DNA of 22,486 nt from Mytilinidion resinicola (GCF_010093595.1 NW_022985461.1:442983-465468), one strand, 5' to 3'; positions 9,501 to 21,887 are shown, counted from the first letter of the stretch. Program-made: numbers and translations. Notes: generated from the sequence alone by a model not told the origin.

Positions 9501-12223
9501 CAATAGGAGGGGCCATCAGGCCAAGAATGTTGAAGGCCATCTCTTGTTGAGAGAAGGTGCGCACGCCGTACTTCTCAATACCCTCTGCAACGATATTGTT
9601 TCCAGACATCAGACCAGTTCCACGAGTCCAGCCAATGACAGCTCCGCAGATAGTCAAGTAGCTGCCCCAGCTCTCGGAGTGCCACCTGGTGAAGAGAGTT
9701 TCCAGTGCAATCTTAGATTCCGCGTACATTCCATCGTTTCCAAAAGTGCCGTGGTTGGGCGACAGCGGGAGCATGACTTGGGCGGGTCGGGTCTCGTAGC
9801 CATTTGCCTGCTTGTGAGTCTTGACACAGCCAAGCATTCTGAGCAGGTTCGTCAACATGATCCTGTGCGCCAGCTCAGACTTGGAGTCGAGGCCATCGAT
9901 CTCGCGGCCATTCTCGGGGATGGCGGCGAAGGGAACGATGTAATCCAGGTCCCAGCCGAGGCCCTTCTTGGGGTCGTAAATGTACTCGACCAAAGCCTCG
10001 ATGTCCTGCTTGCTACCCTGGTTGAAAGGAACCACGATAAGCTGCGATCCACGTGCACCGTAGCGGGAGTACATCGATTGGTAGTACTCGTTGACCTCAC
10101 GAGAGAATCGCGATGTTGTAACGACAACCTTGGCGCCACCACTGATCAACCCCTGGAGGACTTCAGCACCGATTGACCCAGCACCAGCCCCAGTCATGAG
10201 TGCGTTCTTGCCCTGGAAGCTGACACCAGACTTGGCTGCGTTCTCCAAGCCCTCGAGGTACACGCCGGTCAACTTCTTGCTGTACTCCCAGCCATGCTCG
10301 TCTTTCCTCTTCAAGTGAAGGAAGGGGATCGTCTCTACCTTGCCCTTTTTGAGAGGTCCATTGAGACGGCCATTCCGACCTTTCTTGCCGGCGCCATTAA
10401 CCTTTCCGTTCTCGTTAGGCATAATTTGGCCTTCGTTCATCGAGAGGGAGCGGATGACATCACTGTACAGACTCTTGATCTGCAGTTGAGACGACTTCGA
10501 TAGCTTGTGTTGTTGACGAATGAGCTTGTAGATACGCTGGAGATCATTCTGGACCTTGGTTCGGTTCCCGTACTCCGAGAGTTTTCCGCCCTCAGCCATC
10601 TCGCGAACGTAGTGCTCAAGCTTCCGTACGCTGGGTCGTGGTACTTCCGAGTAGTTCAGGTTTCCGCGGTTGTCGATATCAAGATGAGGTGCTGTGGGAA
10701 CACTGACATCCTTGAAAACTGGCGCTTCCGACATGACGTCCTTACAGTTCTCGATCAGTTGCTGGCCGAGCTCTTTCGCCAGTTCGTACGTCTCTCCGCG
10801 CTCGGTCGGGCAATGGTCCATGTGGTACTGCATGAAGTCGAGGAGTAGGGGGTTGGAGCGGTTCATGATGCTAATGCATCGGCTGACAATCTCACGGTCG
10901 ACAGCCTTTAGGCGACCGAAGATGATGTCGTAGTACATGCTGAGAGCATCCTGGCGGGCCCAATTCCAGGAAGAGTCGTATACTCTGGCCTTCAGGGGGG
11001 TGAAGGATGGCTCAATGCCGGCCGCATAGATGTCACCGTGTTCGGCAGTCCACAGATCCAGTTGAGCCTGGAGGGCGGATGCAGCCTTCTGCGAGCCCAA
11101 AAAGGCCTTGTCGCCGGCCCGCAGATCCATCTTGAGATATCTCGCGAAGAGTTCTAGTTGTTGCTTGAATAGCGCGCGCTGGTCCTTGGTGAGGGCATCG
11201 ATGGCAGCGGGGTCCATCATCATACCACCTGCCGCACCACCAGCATCACCGCCAGCAACAGGCGCTGAAAGGTTGATTCCGGCCGTCGCCGCATATTTGT
11301 TCGAGATTTCATCGAGCCATGCCTTTCCGTCATTCTCAGATCCAAGACGGGCGGCTGGCTCGGAGGTGAGACCGAGAAGTAGAACTCCGTCTTGTCGTCC
11401 CGGGCCAAGCCCCCACCGCGTCTCTAGATGTTTCCGCACCGCTGTGATGTTGAAGCCACCGGGCATTTTCGACGAAACCATGCGGGCTATGAGGGAGGAG
11501 GACTGCTTTCCAAGCTGACCATTGAAGGTAGCCTGCATCGCTGCTCCTAATTCGTCCAAGGGGGTATCTTCTGGCTTCTCCGGCGTGGAGCCAAACTCCT
11601 TGCCCAAATCTCCCAGAATTTCATTTTGTAGTGTAGATTTGCCTGTTGAGATGTATTAGTTGCTGAGCGAGTCGTGGGGTAAATTTGAGGATGTTCTCAC
11701 CTCCTACCAAATCCTTGATCGCCTTGCTCAATGGGATGTCCAGGAGTGCCTTCTTCAGCTTCTGAGCAACCAGTGTCCGCAAAATGTCAGTTGCGGTCAC
11801 CGGAGCATCCGGTACCTGGGCTGCTGGACCACTGCTGGCCGCAGCTGGCGCCGAAGCGACTGGTGCTGCTGAGGCGGGTGCGGAGGAGGAGGCCGGGGTT
11901 GATGAAGAGCTGGCGGGCGCTGCCTCGGGCTCGTCTTCGACCGGGTCTACGTCGTAGTAGATGTCTTTGGCGTCCTTGTTGTAGCACAGGATCTGCCGCG
12001 AAACAGATAGGGCTGCATCGTGGGCTTCGTACTTGGAGGCCAGCGTCCGCTTGGCCATGACGCCGAGGGTGTCTGCAGGGCCAATTTCGACGATTCGCTC
12101 CGTCCTCTTCTCGCCGAGGACGACATCCTGCGTCTCAATCCACCTCACGGGCGAGGCGAACTGGTATGCGAGAAGCTCCACCAGGAGGGTGTGAGCCAGT
12201 TCCTGCTCGACTTCGGGACGCAT
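6510..12223 (-). CDS. FAS2: Fatty acid synthase subunit alpha
   Basis: Alpha subunit of the cytosolic type I fungal fatty acid synthase (yeast FAS2, Aspergillus fasA). It carries the acyl carrier, ketoreductase, ketosynthase and phosphopantetheinyl transferase. Inferred exons on the minus strand are 12223-11701, 11642-6688 and 6620-6510; the introns are 58 and 67 nt and the product is 1862 residues, close to yeast FAS2. The start is the first ATG in frame and gives the usual [14 protein letters not shown] opening. Order: C-terminal lobe of malonyl/palmitoyl transferase (1-95), Ala/Ser/Pro linker (about 96-137), ACP with phosphopantetheine Ser177 in GGKS, ketoreductase with a GAGAGSIG nucleotide loop near 659-666 and Tyr814/Lys818, ketosynthase with Cys1280 (GACATA), His1519 (FHGTST) and His1560 (TGHPKG), and a C-terminal transferase with GVDVES and WSAKEA. 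All key residues are present. It diverges from FAS1, its obligate partner. Full length and an intact C-terminus suggest the primary synthase rather than a secondary-metabolite hexanoate synthase, though paralogues cannot be excluded. Confidence 0.96.
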
Positions 12224-13338
12224 AGTGGCGGGATGCGCGGAGAGTTTGAGAAAAGTCCGGGGCGCGCTCAATTGGCGTATGTGAGGAGTATAGTGGTATC
12301 GAGGAGTGTTTAATTGCAGCTTCCTGACGCCAAAGAGGGGAGGCTGTAGCGTAGGGAGGGAGGTCTGGAGAGGAAGGGCGGCGCGCTACCAGGAATTGCG
12401 GTCTAAGGGTATCTTAAGGCGAGGGAAGGAATTGGGAAGGGGAGCAGGCAACACCACGGCACGCAACGCCCATATGATGATTACAATCGGGAGGGCTCTC
12501 GGACGAGGGGAGCAGGATGCAGGATTCAAAAGTGTTGACGCTTATCTCCCCAAAAATGCAGACTCGGGCCAGACAAAAACCAGCTCTGGGTGTTGAGTTC
12601 TGGGGTCGCGCTAGGAAGTTAGCAGCGACAGGGGAGCTCGCTGTGCAAGAGCGACCCAACGAAACGCCGCAGCCTGATGTCACTGCGGTTTAGGACGAGA
12701 CGGGAACACTTGGCGACGCTCAACGAGCAGCCGTCTATTCACGATCACTAAACGCAGCCGCGGATTAGTCGAGAGGCACGACACCGGGCGCGCAAGACAG
12801 CATCCGCTCGCAAAGCCAGCCCTAAATTGAGCCGGAGGCCGGAGCAGCGCCACATCTCTCCTGTTGCCCGAGCAGCCACCCCAACCAAAATGCCCCTGCC
12901 CCGACTCAACCCCTAGCGCAAGGCCGTGCCTGCCGTCTGGAGAGCTTTCCCGCCGAAAAGTTGCCCAAAGCCGCGGCGATTAATTGCCCACCGCCCTCGC
13001 CCATTGTCTGACCACTCTGTCTACCTCGCGCGCTCCATCTCTCTTCTCGCCCCAGTCCATATACCCACTCCAGCGTGTCAGTCTGCGTTGTCACCGAGCC
13101 CGCAGCAAAGCACATCAGGGCGCTCCTCCGAGAAATTCCTCCGTGTCGCGGTAGATTAGCTTCTACTGTATCGACGGCAGCGAGGTATGTGGCGCTGCCA
13201 TCCCCTTGAGATTCCTCGATATAGCACTGTCTTTCCAATTGAGCTCTTGTGGTGTCTGGCATATTTCAAGAACCAAATTTTGACCTCCGCAGACTTCGCC
13301 CGGCTCTCCCGCCTACTCCTCTCCCCACCACCACCATC
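12224..13338. promoter_or_regulatory. Shared bidirectional FAS2/FAS1 promoter region
   Basis: About 1.1 kb between the two FAS start codons contains no convincing gene and must hold both promoters and both leaders. Composition flips in the middle. The FAS2-proximal part (about 12300-12500) is purine-rich on the plus strand, so pyrimidine-rich in the FAS2 sense direction. The FAS1-proximal part (about 12980-13335) is pyrimidine-rich on the plus strand. This matches CT-rich leaders of strongly expressed fungal genes on both sides. CCAAT words occur at 12271-12275 and 12431-12435 (minus) and at 13235-13239 (plus). I did not find an exact CCTCGG box of the Aspergillus FarA/FarB type. Joint control of equal subunit amounts is an inference from the layout. 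Confidence 0.7.
13185..13292 (+). other. Probable intron in the FAS1 5' leader
   Basis: A consensus donor GTATGT at 13185 and a pyrimidine-preceded acceptor CCGCAG ending at 13292 would define a 108-nt intron 46 bases before the FAS1 ATG. It would remove the ATG at 13188, which is the only upstream ATG I see close to the start and opens an out-of-frame reading frame running to 13477. This rests on splice signals only. Confidence 0.4.
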
Positions 13339-16300
13339 ATGTACGGATCAGGACCGCAGACGGGCATTTCTACGCCGCGCTCGCAGGCCTCACTCCGTCC
13401 GCTCGTTCTGTCCTATGGCTCGCTCGAGCACACCCTCCTCATCCCCACCGCCCTCCACTTCAACGCCCAGCAGTTGAAGGACACATTCATCTCCACCCTC
13501 CCGCAGCCCACAGACGAGCTTGCCCAGGATGACGAGCCCTCGTCAGTCGCAGAGCTTGTCGCCCGATACCTCGGCTTCATGGCCCAGGAGGTTGAGGAGG
13601 GCGACGACCCGGGATCGTTCGAAGAGGTTTTGAAGCTCGTGCTGAACGAATTCGAGCGCGCCTTCCTACGAGGAAACGAAGTGCATGCTCTGGCTGCTTC
13701 GCTACCTGGAATTGAGCAAAAGAAGCTGGTCACCATCCGGTCATACTACGCAGCTCGGGCTGCCGTGGAACGCCCCATCAAGCACCACGAATCGGCCCTG
13801 TTTCGCGAGGCTGGCGACGAGAATGCCACGGTCTATGCCGTTCTTGGAGGCCAGGGAAATATTGAAGAATACTTCGAAGAGCTGAGAGAAATCTATACCA
13901 CATACCCCTCCTTCGTGGAGGATTTCGTTGCAGCAGCTGCAGCCCACCTGCAAGGGCTTTCGCGGGACCCCCGCGCCGAAAAGCTCTACTCGAAGGGCTT
14001 AGATGTGATGCGATGGCTGAACAACAAGGATTCGCAACCCGACGTCGACTACTTAGTATCTGCTCCGGTCAGCTTCCCCCTGATCGGACTGACTCAATTG
14101 GCCCATTACGTTGTGACCTGCAGAGTTCTCGGAAGCCACCCGGGACACATTAGAGACCGCCTCAGCGGTGTGACTGGCCACTCTCAAGGTATTGTGACTG
14201 CCGCTGCTATCTCAGAGTCGAGAAACTGGGAGACATTCGAGAAAGCTGCTAAGAAGGCCCTCACTGTTCTCTTCTGGATTGGCTCGCGCAGTCAGCAGGC
14301 CTACCCACGGACATCCATCGCACCCGCCATCCTTCAGGACTCTATGGACAATGGAGAAGGAGTCCCAACTCCTATGCTTTCCATTCGAGATCTATCAAGG
14401 AAAGCCGTCCAGGACCACATTGATGCTACAAACCAGCATTTGCCCGAGGATAGGCACATTGGCATCTCCTTGGTCAACAGTGCTCGGAATTTCGTCGTGA
14501 CTGGTCCCCCTATCTCCCTCTATGGTCTCAACTTGAGGCTTAGGAAAGTCAAGGCGCCTACCGGTCTTGATCAGACTCGGATTCCCTTCACTGATCGCAA
14601 GATTCGTTTCGTTCATCGCTTCCTTCCCATCACCGCGCCATTTCATAGCCCTTACCTTGCGGAAGCTACAAAGCAATTGCACGAAGATCTCAAAGATGTG
14701 GTTATCAGCGGCGATAGCCTCGGCATCCCCCTCTACGATACCGAAACCGGCAAAGACGTCCGGGACGAAGAGCTGGACAACATCGTTCCCAGTCTTATCC
14801 GGATGATTACCCACGATCCTGTGAACTGGGAAAAGGCTACGGAATTCCCCGACGCCACCCATATTCTAGATTTCGGCCCCGGAGGCATCTCAGGTCTTGG
14901 TGTCTTGACCAACCGCAACAAGGATGGCACTGGCGTTCGTGTTATTCTTGCCGGTACCATGGACGGTACAAATACCGAGGTTGGCTACAAGCCTGAGATC
15001 TTCGATCGAGACGCTGAACATGCCGTCAAGTACGCGGTTGACTGGGTCAAGGAATTTGGCCCTAGATTGGTCAAAACATCTGCTGGCCAGACATTCGTCG
15101 ATACCAAGATGAGCAGACTTCTTGGTCTGGCGCCAGTCATGGTCGCTGGTATGACTCCCTCCACAGTTCCCTGGGATTTCGTAGCTGCCACCATGAACGC
15201 TGGCTACGAGATTGAACTGGCAGGTGGTGGGTACTACAACGAAAAGACCATGACCGAAGCAATCACCAAGATCGAAAAGGTCATTCCCGCTGGACGTGGT
15301 ATCACGATCAACTTAATCTACGTCAACCCACGTGCCATGGCTTGGCAGATTCCTTTGATCGGAAAACTCAGAGCTGACGGTGTCCCTATTGAGGGTCTCA
15401 CCATTGGTGCGGGGGTGCCATCCATCGAGGTTGCCAATGAATACATCGAGACACTCGGCATCAAGCACATTGCCTTCAAGCCCGGATCAGTCGAGGGCAT
15501 TCAGTCGGTCGTCAACATTGCGAAAGCGAACCCAACATTCCCAGTCATAATGCAATGGACCGGTGGTCGTGGTGGTGGGCATCATTCGTTCGAGGATTTC
15601 CACCAGCCTATTCTCCAGATGTACAGCCGAATCCGCAAGTGCGATAACCTCATCCTTATCGCCGGTAGTGGTTTTGGAGGCGCCGAAGATACCTATCCAT
15701 ATCTCACTGGAACGTGGTCTAACAAATTCGGATTCCCTCCGATGCCCTATGATGGCTGTATGTTTGGCAGCCGCGTCATGACCGCAAAGGAAGCTCATAC
15801 TTCTAAAAACGCCAAGCAAGCGATTGTCGATGCTGAAGGTGTGGACGACGCCGACTGGGAGCAGACTTACAAAAGCCCAGCTGGTGGAATCATCACAGTG
15901 CGCTCTGAGATGGGCGAGCCGATCCACAAACTTGCAACTCGGGGCGTCTTGTTCTGGTCCGAGATGGATAAGGAGGTATTTGCCCTGGACAAGGCTAAGC
16001 GCATCCCGGTGCTCAAGAAGAAGCGCGACTACATTATCAAGAAGCTCAACGACGACTTCCAGAAGGTCTGGTTTGGCCGCAACAAGGCTGGCGAGTCTGT
16101 TGATCTGGAAGATATGACCTATGGCGAAGTCATCCGACGCATGGTTGACCTGATGTATGTCAAGCATGAATCAAGGTGGATTGATCCGAGCTTGAAGCGT
16201 CTGACTGTGGACTTCATCCGTCGTGTGGAAGAACGTTTCAGCAAAGTGGATAGAGAGTCGATCATCCAGAGCTATGAGGAACTGAACACTCCTTTCCCCG

Positions 16301-19300
16301 TCGTCGAGAAGGTTCTCCAAGAATACCCAGAGGCGGACGAGCAGCTTATCAACGCTCAAGATGTCCAGCACTTCCTCCTCCTTTGTCAACGTCGTGGCCA
16401 GAAGCCTGTTCCATTCGTCCCAGTGTTGGATGACACTTTCGAATTCTTCTTCAAGAAGGACTCTCTCTGGCAATCCGAGGATCTCGAAGCGGTTGTCGAC
16501 CAAGATGTTGGCAGGACTTGCATCTTGCAAGGTCCCATGTCCGTTAGATATTCAAAGGTCGTTGACGAACCTGTCAAGGATATTCTGGACGGCGTTCACG
16601 AAGGCCACATCAAGAGCTTGATTCAAGACGTCTACGGTGGAGATGAATCCAAGATTCCAGTCATCGAGTACTTCGGCAGCAAGCTGCTTGGTGCTACCGA
16701 AGACATTGAAGTTGAAGGTCTTACCGTCTCAGAGCTAGATGACAAGGTCATCTATCGTCTTTCATCTGCCCCCAACGCGACTCTACCAGACGTGCAGTCT
16801 TGGATGCAACTCTTGGCCGGGAAAATCTACTCTTGGAGACACGCCTTCTTCACGGCCGACGTTTTTGTTCAAGGACAGCGATTCCAGACTAACCCCATGC
16901 AACGAATTTTCAAGCCAACCCTTGGCATGATGGTTGAGATCGCTCACCCAAATCAACCCGCTGAAACGGCCATCACCATTAAGGAGCCTTACCATGGCGG
17001 CAAGCACGTCAAGACAGTAGAAATCAGCATGATCCAGAACAACGAGATCTTGGCGAACATGTATGAAGAAAGGACCTTCTCTCACAGGCCAGTTGCCCTT
17101 CCTCTCAAATTCACGTACCACCCAGAGACAGGTTACGCTCCCATTAGAGAGGTTATGGAGGCTCGCAATGATAGGATCAAGGAATTTTACTACCGTATCT
17201 GGTTCGGCGACGAACCAGTTCCGTTTGACGCTCCTGTCACATCTCGATTCGAGGGTGGTCGAGCCACTGTCACCAGCGAGGCTATTAACGACTTTGTCCA
17301 TGCGGTTGGTAATACTGGAGAGGCTTTCGTGGATCGTCCTGGAAAAGAGGTTTGGGCTCCTATGGATTTCGCTATCGTTGTTGGCTGGAAGGCTATTACG
17401 AAACCGATCTTCCCCAAGGCGATCGATGGTGATCTTCTCAAACTCGTTCATCTTTCCAACGGCTTCCGAATGATCGAAGGCGCCCAGCCTCTCAAGAAAG
17501 GAGACGTTCTCGACACGACGGCTCAGATCAATGCAGTGATCAACCAAGAGTCTGGAAAGATGGTTGAAGTCTGCGGCACGATTACCAGGGATGGTGAGCC
17601 TGTAATGGAGGTTACCAGCCAGTTCTTGTATCGTGGCGCCTACACAGACTTCGAGACTACATTCCAGAGGAAGAACGAGACTCCCATGCAGCTGCACCTC
17701 GGTACCTCCAAGGATGTTGCTATTCTTCGATCCAAGGAATGGTTCAACCTTGAGGAACCAGGCATTGAGCTTCTCAACAAGACCTTGACGTTCAAGCTCC
17801 AGAGTCTTATCCGGTACAAGAACAAGACTGCTTTCAGCTCCGTCCAAACTGTTGGTGAGGTACTTCTCGAACTCCCTACCAAGGAAATCATCCAGATTGG
17901 CTCTGTTGAATACGAGTCTGGCTTTTCATACGGCAACCCCGTCTTGGATTACCTTCAACGGAACGGAGCAACTATCGATCAGGCTGTCAATTTCGAGAAC
18001 CCTATTCCCTTGAATGGAAAGACTCCCCTCACATTGAAGGCACCTGCTTCCAACGAGACCTATGCTCGTGTCTCTGGAGATTACAATCCCATTCACGTTT
18101 CTAGGGTGTTCTCAAGCTATGCCAACCTTCCTGGAACCATTACTCATGGAATGTATTCCAGCGCTGCCGTTCGAAGTCTAGTAGAGACATGGGCCGCTGA
18201 GAATCACATCGGTCGCGTGCGTAGCTTCCATGCTTCTCTGGTTGGAATGGTTCTTCCGGATGACATTATTGATGTCAAACTTGAACATGTCGGTATGATC
18301 TCTGGTCGCAAGATCATCAAGATCGAGGCCTCCAACAAGGAGACTGACACCAAGGTCCTCCTGGGCGAGGCTGAAGTCGAGCAGCCAACCTCCGCCTACG
18401 TTTTCACCGGACAAGGCTCACAGGAGCAGGGTATGGGTATGGATCTCTATGCCAGCAGCCCGGTCGCGAAGGATGTCTGGGATCGTGCTGACAAGCATTT
18501 CATGGACAACTATGGTAGGTTTCCTCAACGTCTATCTGCTATTCCCTGACTTACACACTCTAGGCTTTGCTATCACCAACATCGTCAAGAACAACCCGAA
18601 CGAGCTTACCATCCACTTCGGTGGACCCCGCGGTAAGGCGATTCGCCAGAACTACATGTCGATGACCTTTGAGACTGTCAGCTCCGATGGCTCCATCAAG
18701 TCCGAGAAGATCTTCAAGGAGATAGACGAGAACACGACGTCATACACATATCGGTCTCCGACAGGTCTTCTTTCCGCCACCCAGTTCACGCAACCTGCTT
18801 TGACCCTCATGGAGAAGGCCTCTTTTGAGGACATGATCTCGAAGGGTCTGGTGCAGCGTGATAGTAGCTTTGCTGGCCACTCGCTCGGAGAGTACTCTGC
18901 TCTTGCTGCGCTTGCAGAAGTCATGCCTATTGAGAGTTTGGTTTCTGTTGTGTTCTACCGTGGCTTGACTATGCAGGTCGCTGTGGAGCGCGACGAGACT
19001 GGTCGATCCAACTATTCCATGTGCGCCGTCAACCCCAGTAGGATTTCGAAGACCTTCAACGAGCAAGCATTGCAATATGTTGTTGAGAACATCTCCGAGG
19101 AAACCGATTGGCTCCTTGAGATTGTCAACTACAACATCGCCAACATGCAATACGTCTGCGCTGGCGATCTCCGTGCGCTTGACTGCCTCACCAACGTGCT
19201 CAACTACCTCAAGGCGCAGAAGATCGACATTCAGGCGTTGATGGGTAGCATGTCTCTAGAAGATGTCAAGGCTCACTTAGTCGAGATCATCAAGGAGTGC

Positions 19301-19645
19301 GCGAAGCAGACAGAAGCGAAGCCGAAGCCGCTGGACCTACAGCGTGGTTTCGCGACCATTCCATTGAAGGGCATCGACGTGCCATTCCACAGCACTTTCC
19401 TGCGCTCTGGTGTGAAGCCCTTCCGAAGCTTCCTGCTCAAGAAGATTCACAAGACGTCGATCGATCCTTCCAAACTCGTCGGCAAATACATCCCCAACGT
19501 CACGGCCAAGCCGTTTGCGCTCACCAAGGAGTACTTTGAGGATGTGTACAAGCTGACCAACTCGCCGAAGATTGGCAATATCTTGGCAAACTGGGAGAAG
19601 TATGAGGATAAGCCTGAGGAGCCGAAAACGGCACAGGTTGCGTGA
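13339..19645 (+). CDS. FAS1: Fatty acid synthase subunit beta
   Basis: Beta subunit of the fungal type I fatty acid synthase (yeast FAS1, Aspergillus fasB), which supplies acetyl transferase, enoyl reductase, dehydratase and malonyl/palmitoyl transferase to the alpha6beta6 complex. Exons are 13339-18514 and 18564-19645; the 49-nt intron falls in phase 1 within a Gly codon and gives 2085 residues, normal for the family. The open frame extends upstream but its first ATG is 13339, in a CACCATCATG context and opening MYGSGPQTG as in related proteins. Visible sites: acetyl transferase Ser282 in GHSQG; enoyl reductase GRGGGHH with His748/His749 and a downstream GSGFGG flavin-binding segment; dehydratase hot-dog motif DYNPIH with Asp1581 and His1586, then THGM; malonyl/palmitoyl transferase opening VFTGQGSQ at 1688 with Ser1832 in GHSLGEY. 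Spacing of these sites parallels yeast FAS1. No defect seen. The transferase domain is completed in the complex by the N-terminus of the divergent FAS2 product. Confidence 0.96.
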
Positions 19646-20190
19646 TCTAGTTGAGGTTGTGTTTTATGTGACACAAGAAGGGTGGCGTTTTGGGACATGG
19701 TTTGTGGTTTTAGACGAGCGATATCCGGTTGTTCAAGTAGTGTTCCATGGTCATTAGACGAGTTGTAGATAGTAGACACGAATAATATCATCACTTCGAA
19801 TACATTGTAACTATGTCGTGAGGCAATTGCCACCTCTTCCGTAAGGAGAGGTAGATGTCGGGTTAGTTGGTGAATACCTGAGTGCATTCACGAAGGTCTC
19901 ATGGAGTAAATTAAGCTTAACCTCTTCCACGAACTTCGTACAAGTCCTCTCCTCACCACACACCCACACACCCAATATCTTCCTCGGTCAGGTCCCAACC
20001 TACCTACCCAACCTACCTACCAATAGGGTTAGAAACAGTAGCTGTGGCGCACCTGCACCGCCACACTTACCGGAAATCTGGTCCACCTCCGCAAACCACT
20101 GTTTACCACCGGAGCCTCTCCTAGCAACCGCATTCCCATCCATCTGCTGCTTCCACACCTCTCTGCGACCTCTATCCCACTGCTAGCATC
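19646..20190. other. Intergenic: FAS1 3' end and BRR6-like promoter
   Basis: The first third is T/G-rich and probably the FAS1 3' untranslated region; an AATAAT word near 19780 is a possible polyadenylation element. The part nearer the next gene has a short CA-rich run (about 19957-19974) and an ACCT/CCTA tetranucleotide run (about 19997-20023), followed by C-rich leader-like sequence up to the ATG. A minus-strand open frame of 146 codons (19447-19887) lies mostly opposite FAS1 and is a shadow. No RNA gene seen. Confidence 0.5.
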
Positions 20191-21887
20191 ATGGACAGAC
20201 GCACATCCACCGTGCCAATGGACTTCGAATGGGAGAACAAAATCGGCGACACTGACCCAAACTCCCCGTTCATGAGGCTTCCTCGAAACAGCGCCCTGAA
20301 CAATACCGCCAGAAAGCGTAAGCGACCCAACCACCACCCAACCTCCTCTCACAATTACGCGCATAGACTAACTTCAACCTCTTTCTTTGGTATTGTAGGC
20401 AATCATAACAGTGTCCTCGAGTCGCCCACGCGGATCGACCAGCCCAACGCCAACTTCCCGCGCCTCCGCGAGGCCGCGAACCAGCCCTTCTTCTTCAATA
20501 ACCCGCCCAGCCCACAAAAGCCGTTGCCAGCAACTCCAAGCCTTGCTCACGTTCAGAATTCGTCGGCGTGGGATCTCCGTACACCGACCAAGGATACGGA
20601 TTTCTCCTCCGGTGGTGAGACGCCGAATACACCAGACATCGGTGCGGATAGCGAGGCGACGCCGGAGACGAACGCGCGACCTGGCAAGCCGCATAGGATG
20701 CTGAGTAGCCCTGGCAAAGGAGGGAAGGTTAGCCCGAGCAAGATTAGTCGACGGGAGAGCTTCCTCAAGTTTTTCAATTTCAACTCCAGCCCGCAGCCAA
20801 GCTCTCAGAGTGGGAAGGGTGATCACTACTCACGCAATGGGGAGAGGCGGATAGTGAAGAAGCGGCATCAGAGGGGCATCAACCGTGAGGCTGTACGACA
20901 GAACCTAGAATCAGAGTCTGAAGACGACGGCGGGCGCTCACGGAGACGGCGAGAGCGAGAGCGAGGCAGCAAGAAGGACAAACGAGATCGGGACCGCGAT
21001 CAGGACGACTACGACGAACCCAACAATACCAACAACCGCCCCGAAGTCCCAGTCACCCCAGCAGTCCCCCAAGGCAGCACAATCGCCAGCGTCTTCTCCT
21101 TCATAGAGAACCACCCCGGCCTCCCCCACATCCTCTCCTTCTACGCCCAATTCCTGCTCAATCTCTTCCTCGTCTTCTCCGCCATGTACATTATGTGGTC
21201 CGGCTGGAGCGCTGTCACGCACGAAGTAGAGATCCAATCCCAGCGCGCCCAAACCGAAGTCATGATCGAGATCGCAAAATGCGCCAAAGACTGGGAAGAC
21301 AACGGGTGCGGTCGCACACGACCCCCACCATCTCTGAAAGATGTGTGCGCGAATTGGGAGGCGTGCATGAAGCGGGATGCGAGGAAGGTCGCGCGCGCGA
21401 GTGTGAGCGCGAAGACGTTTGCGATGATTTTCAATAGCTTTGTCGAGGAGATTGGGTATAAAGCTATGGTACGTTATATTCCCCTCCCTCACTCAATACT
21501 CCTCATATCCCTTACCCCCCTATTCTTATACCACATTGCTATCCCTTCATATCGCTAACTTGTGAACCGCAGCTCTTCACAGCCCTCCTCCTAATCACTG
21601 CAGTCGTCATCTCCAACTACGCCTTCTCCACCTACCGCTCCACCCACGCGCCTCGCCCCCCTCCGCAGTACGATCCGTATATGCACCCGCCCGCTACTCC
21701 GCAGCGCTACCCTAGCCAGGGCTTCATCGACCAGCAAGGGTTCTTCACGCCATACACGGGTTTCCATCCCAGCCAGCCTAACCTAGCGCTCGAGCCGGCG
21801 CCGAGTGGAGGCGTAGATGCGGCCGCTGCAGGGACCGAGCAGAAGAAGGCGACGGCGGCACGGACGATCAATTGGGGTGTTAGATAA
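20191..21887 (+). CDS. BRR6: Brl1/Brr6-family nuclear envelope protein
   Basis: A nuclear-envelope and ER membrane protein of the Brl1/Brr6 family, which in yeast acts in nuclear pore complex assembly and membrane lipid homeostasis. Inferred exons are 20191-20317, 20399-21468 and 21573-21887, giving 503 residues. Introns are 81 nt (branch GACTAAC, acceptor TTGTAG) and 104 nt (donor GTACGT, branch GCTAACT). Residues 1 to about 280 are a low-complexity Ser/Pro-rich arm with SPSK/SPGK motifs and a highly charged Arg/Asp/Glu/Lys run (about 220-250). The family domain starts at LPHILSFY. It has a membrane segment at about 286-312, a lumenal part with four cysteines (337, 346, 359, 365) that form the family's two disulfides, the SAKTFAMIFNSF block, and a second membrane segment at 400-417 encoded at the start of exon 3. 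A Pro/Gln-rich tail follows. Pezizomycotina may carry one or two paralogues, so Brr6 versus Brl1 is not resolved. Confidence 0.88.

Noticed and set aside
12224..12271. Upstream in-frame extension of FAS2
   Set aside because: The extension begins at a TTG codon, has no ATG, and the family normally starts at MRPE at 12223.
12224..13338. FarA/FarB-type CCTCGG fatty-acid response box in the FAS promoter
   Set aside because: No exact CCTCGG or CCGAGG was found on reading the spacer; only partial matches such as CCGAGC and CCGAGA.
6510..19645. FAS pair as part of a secondary-metabolite (hexanoate synthase) cluster
   Set aside because: Both subunits are full length with all domains, and no polyketide synthase, P450 or cluster regulator is visible nearby. 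A cluster farther outside the window cannot be excluded.
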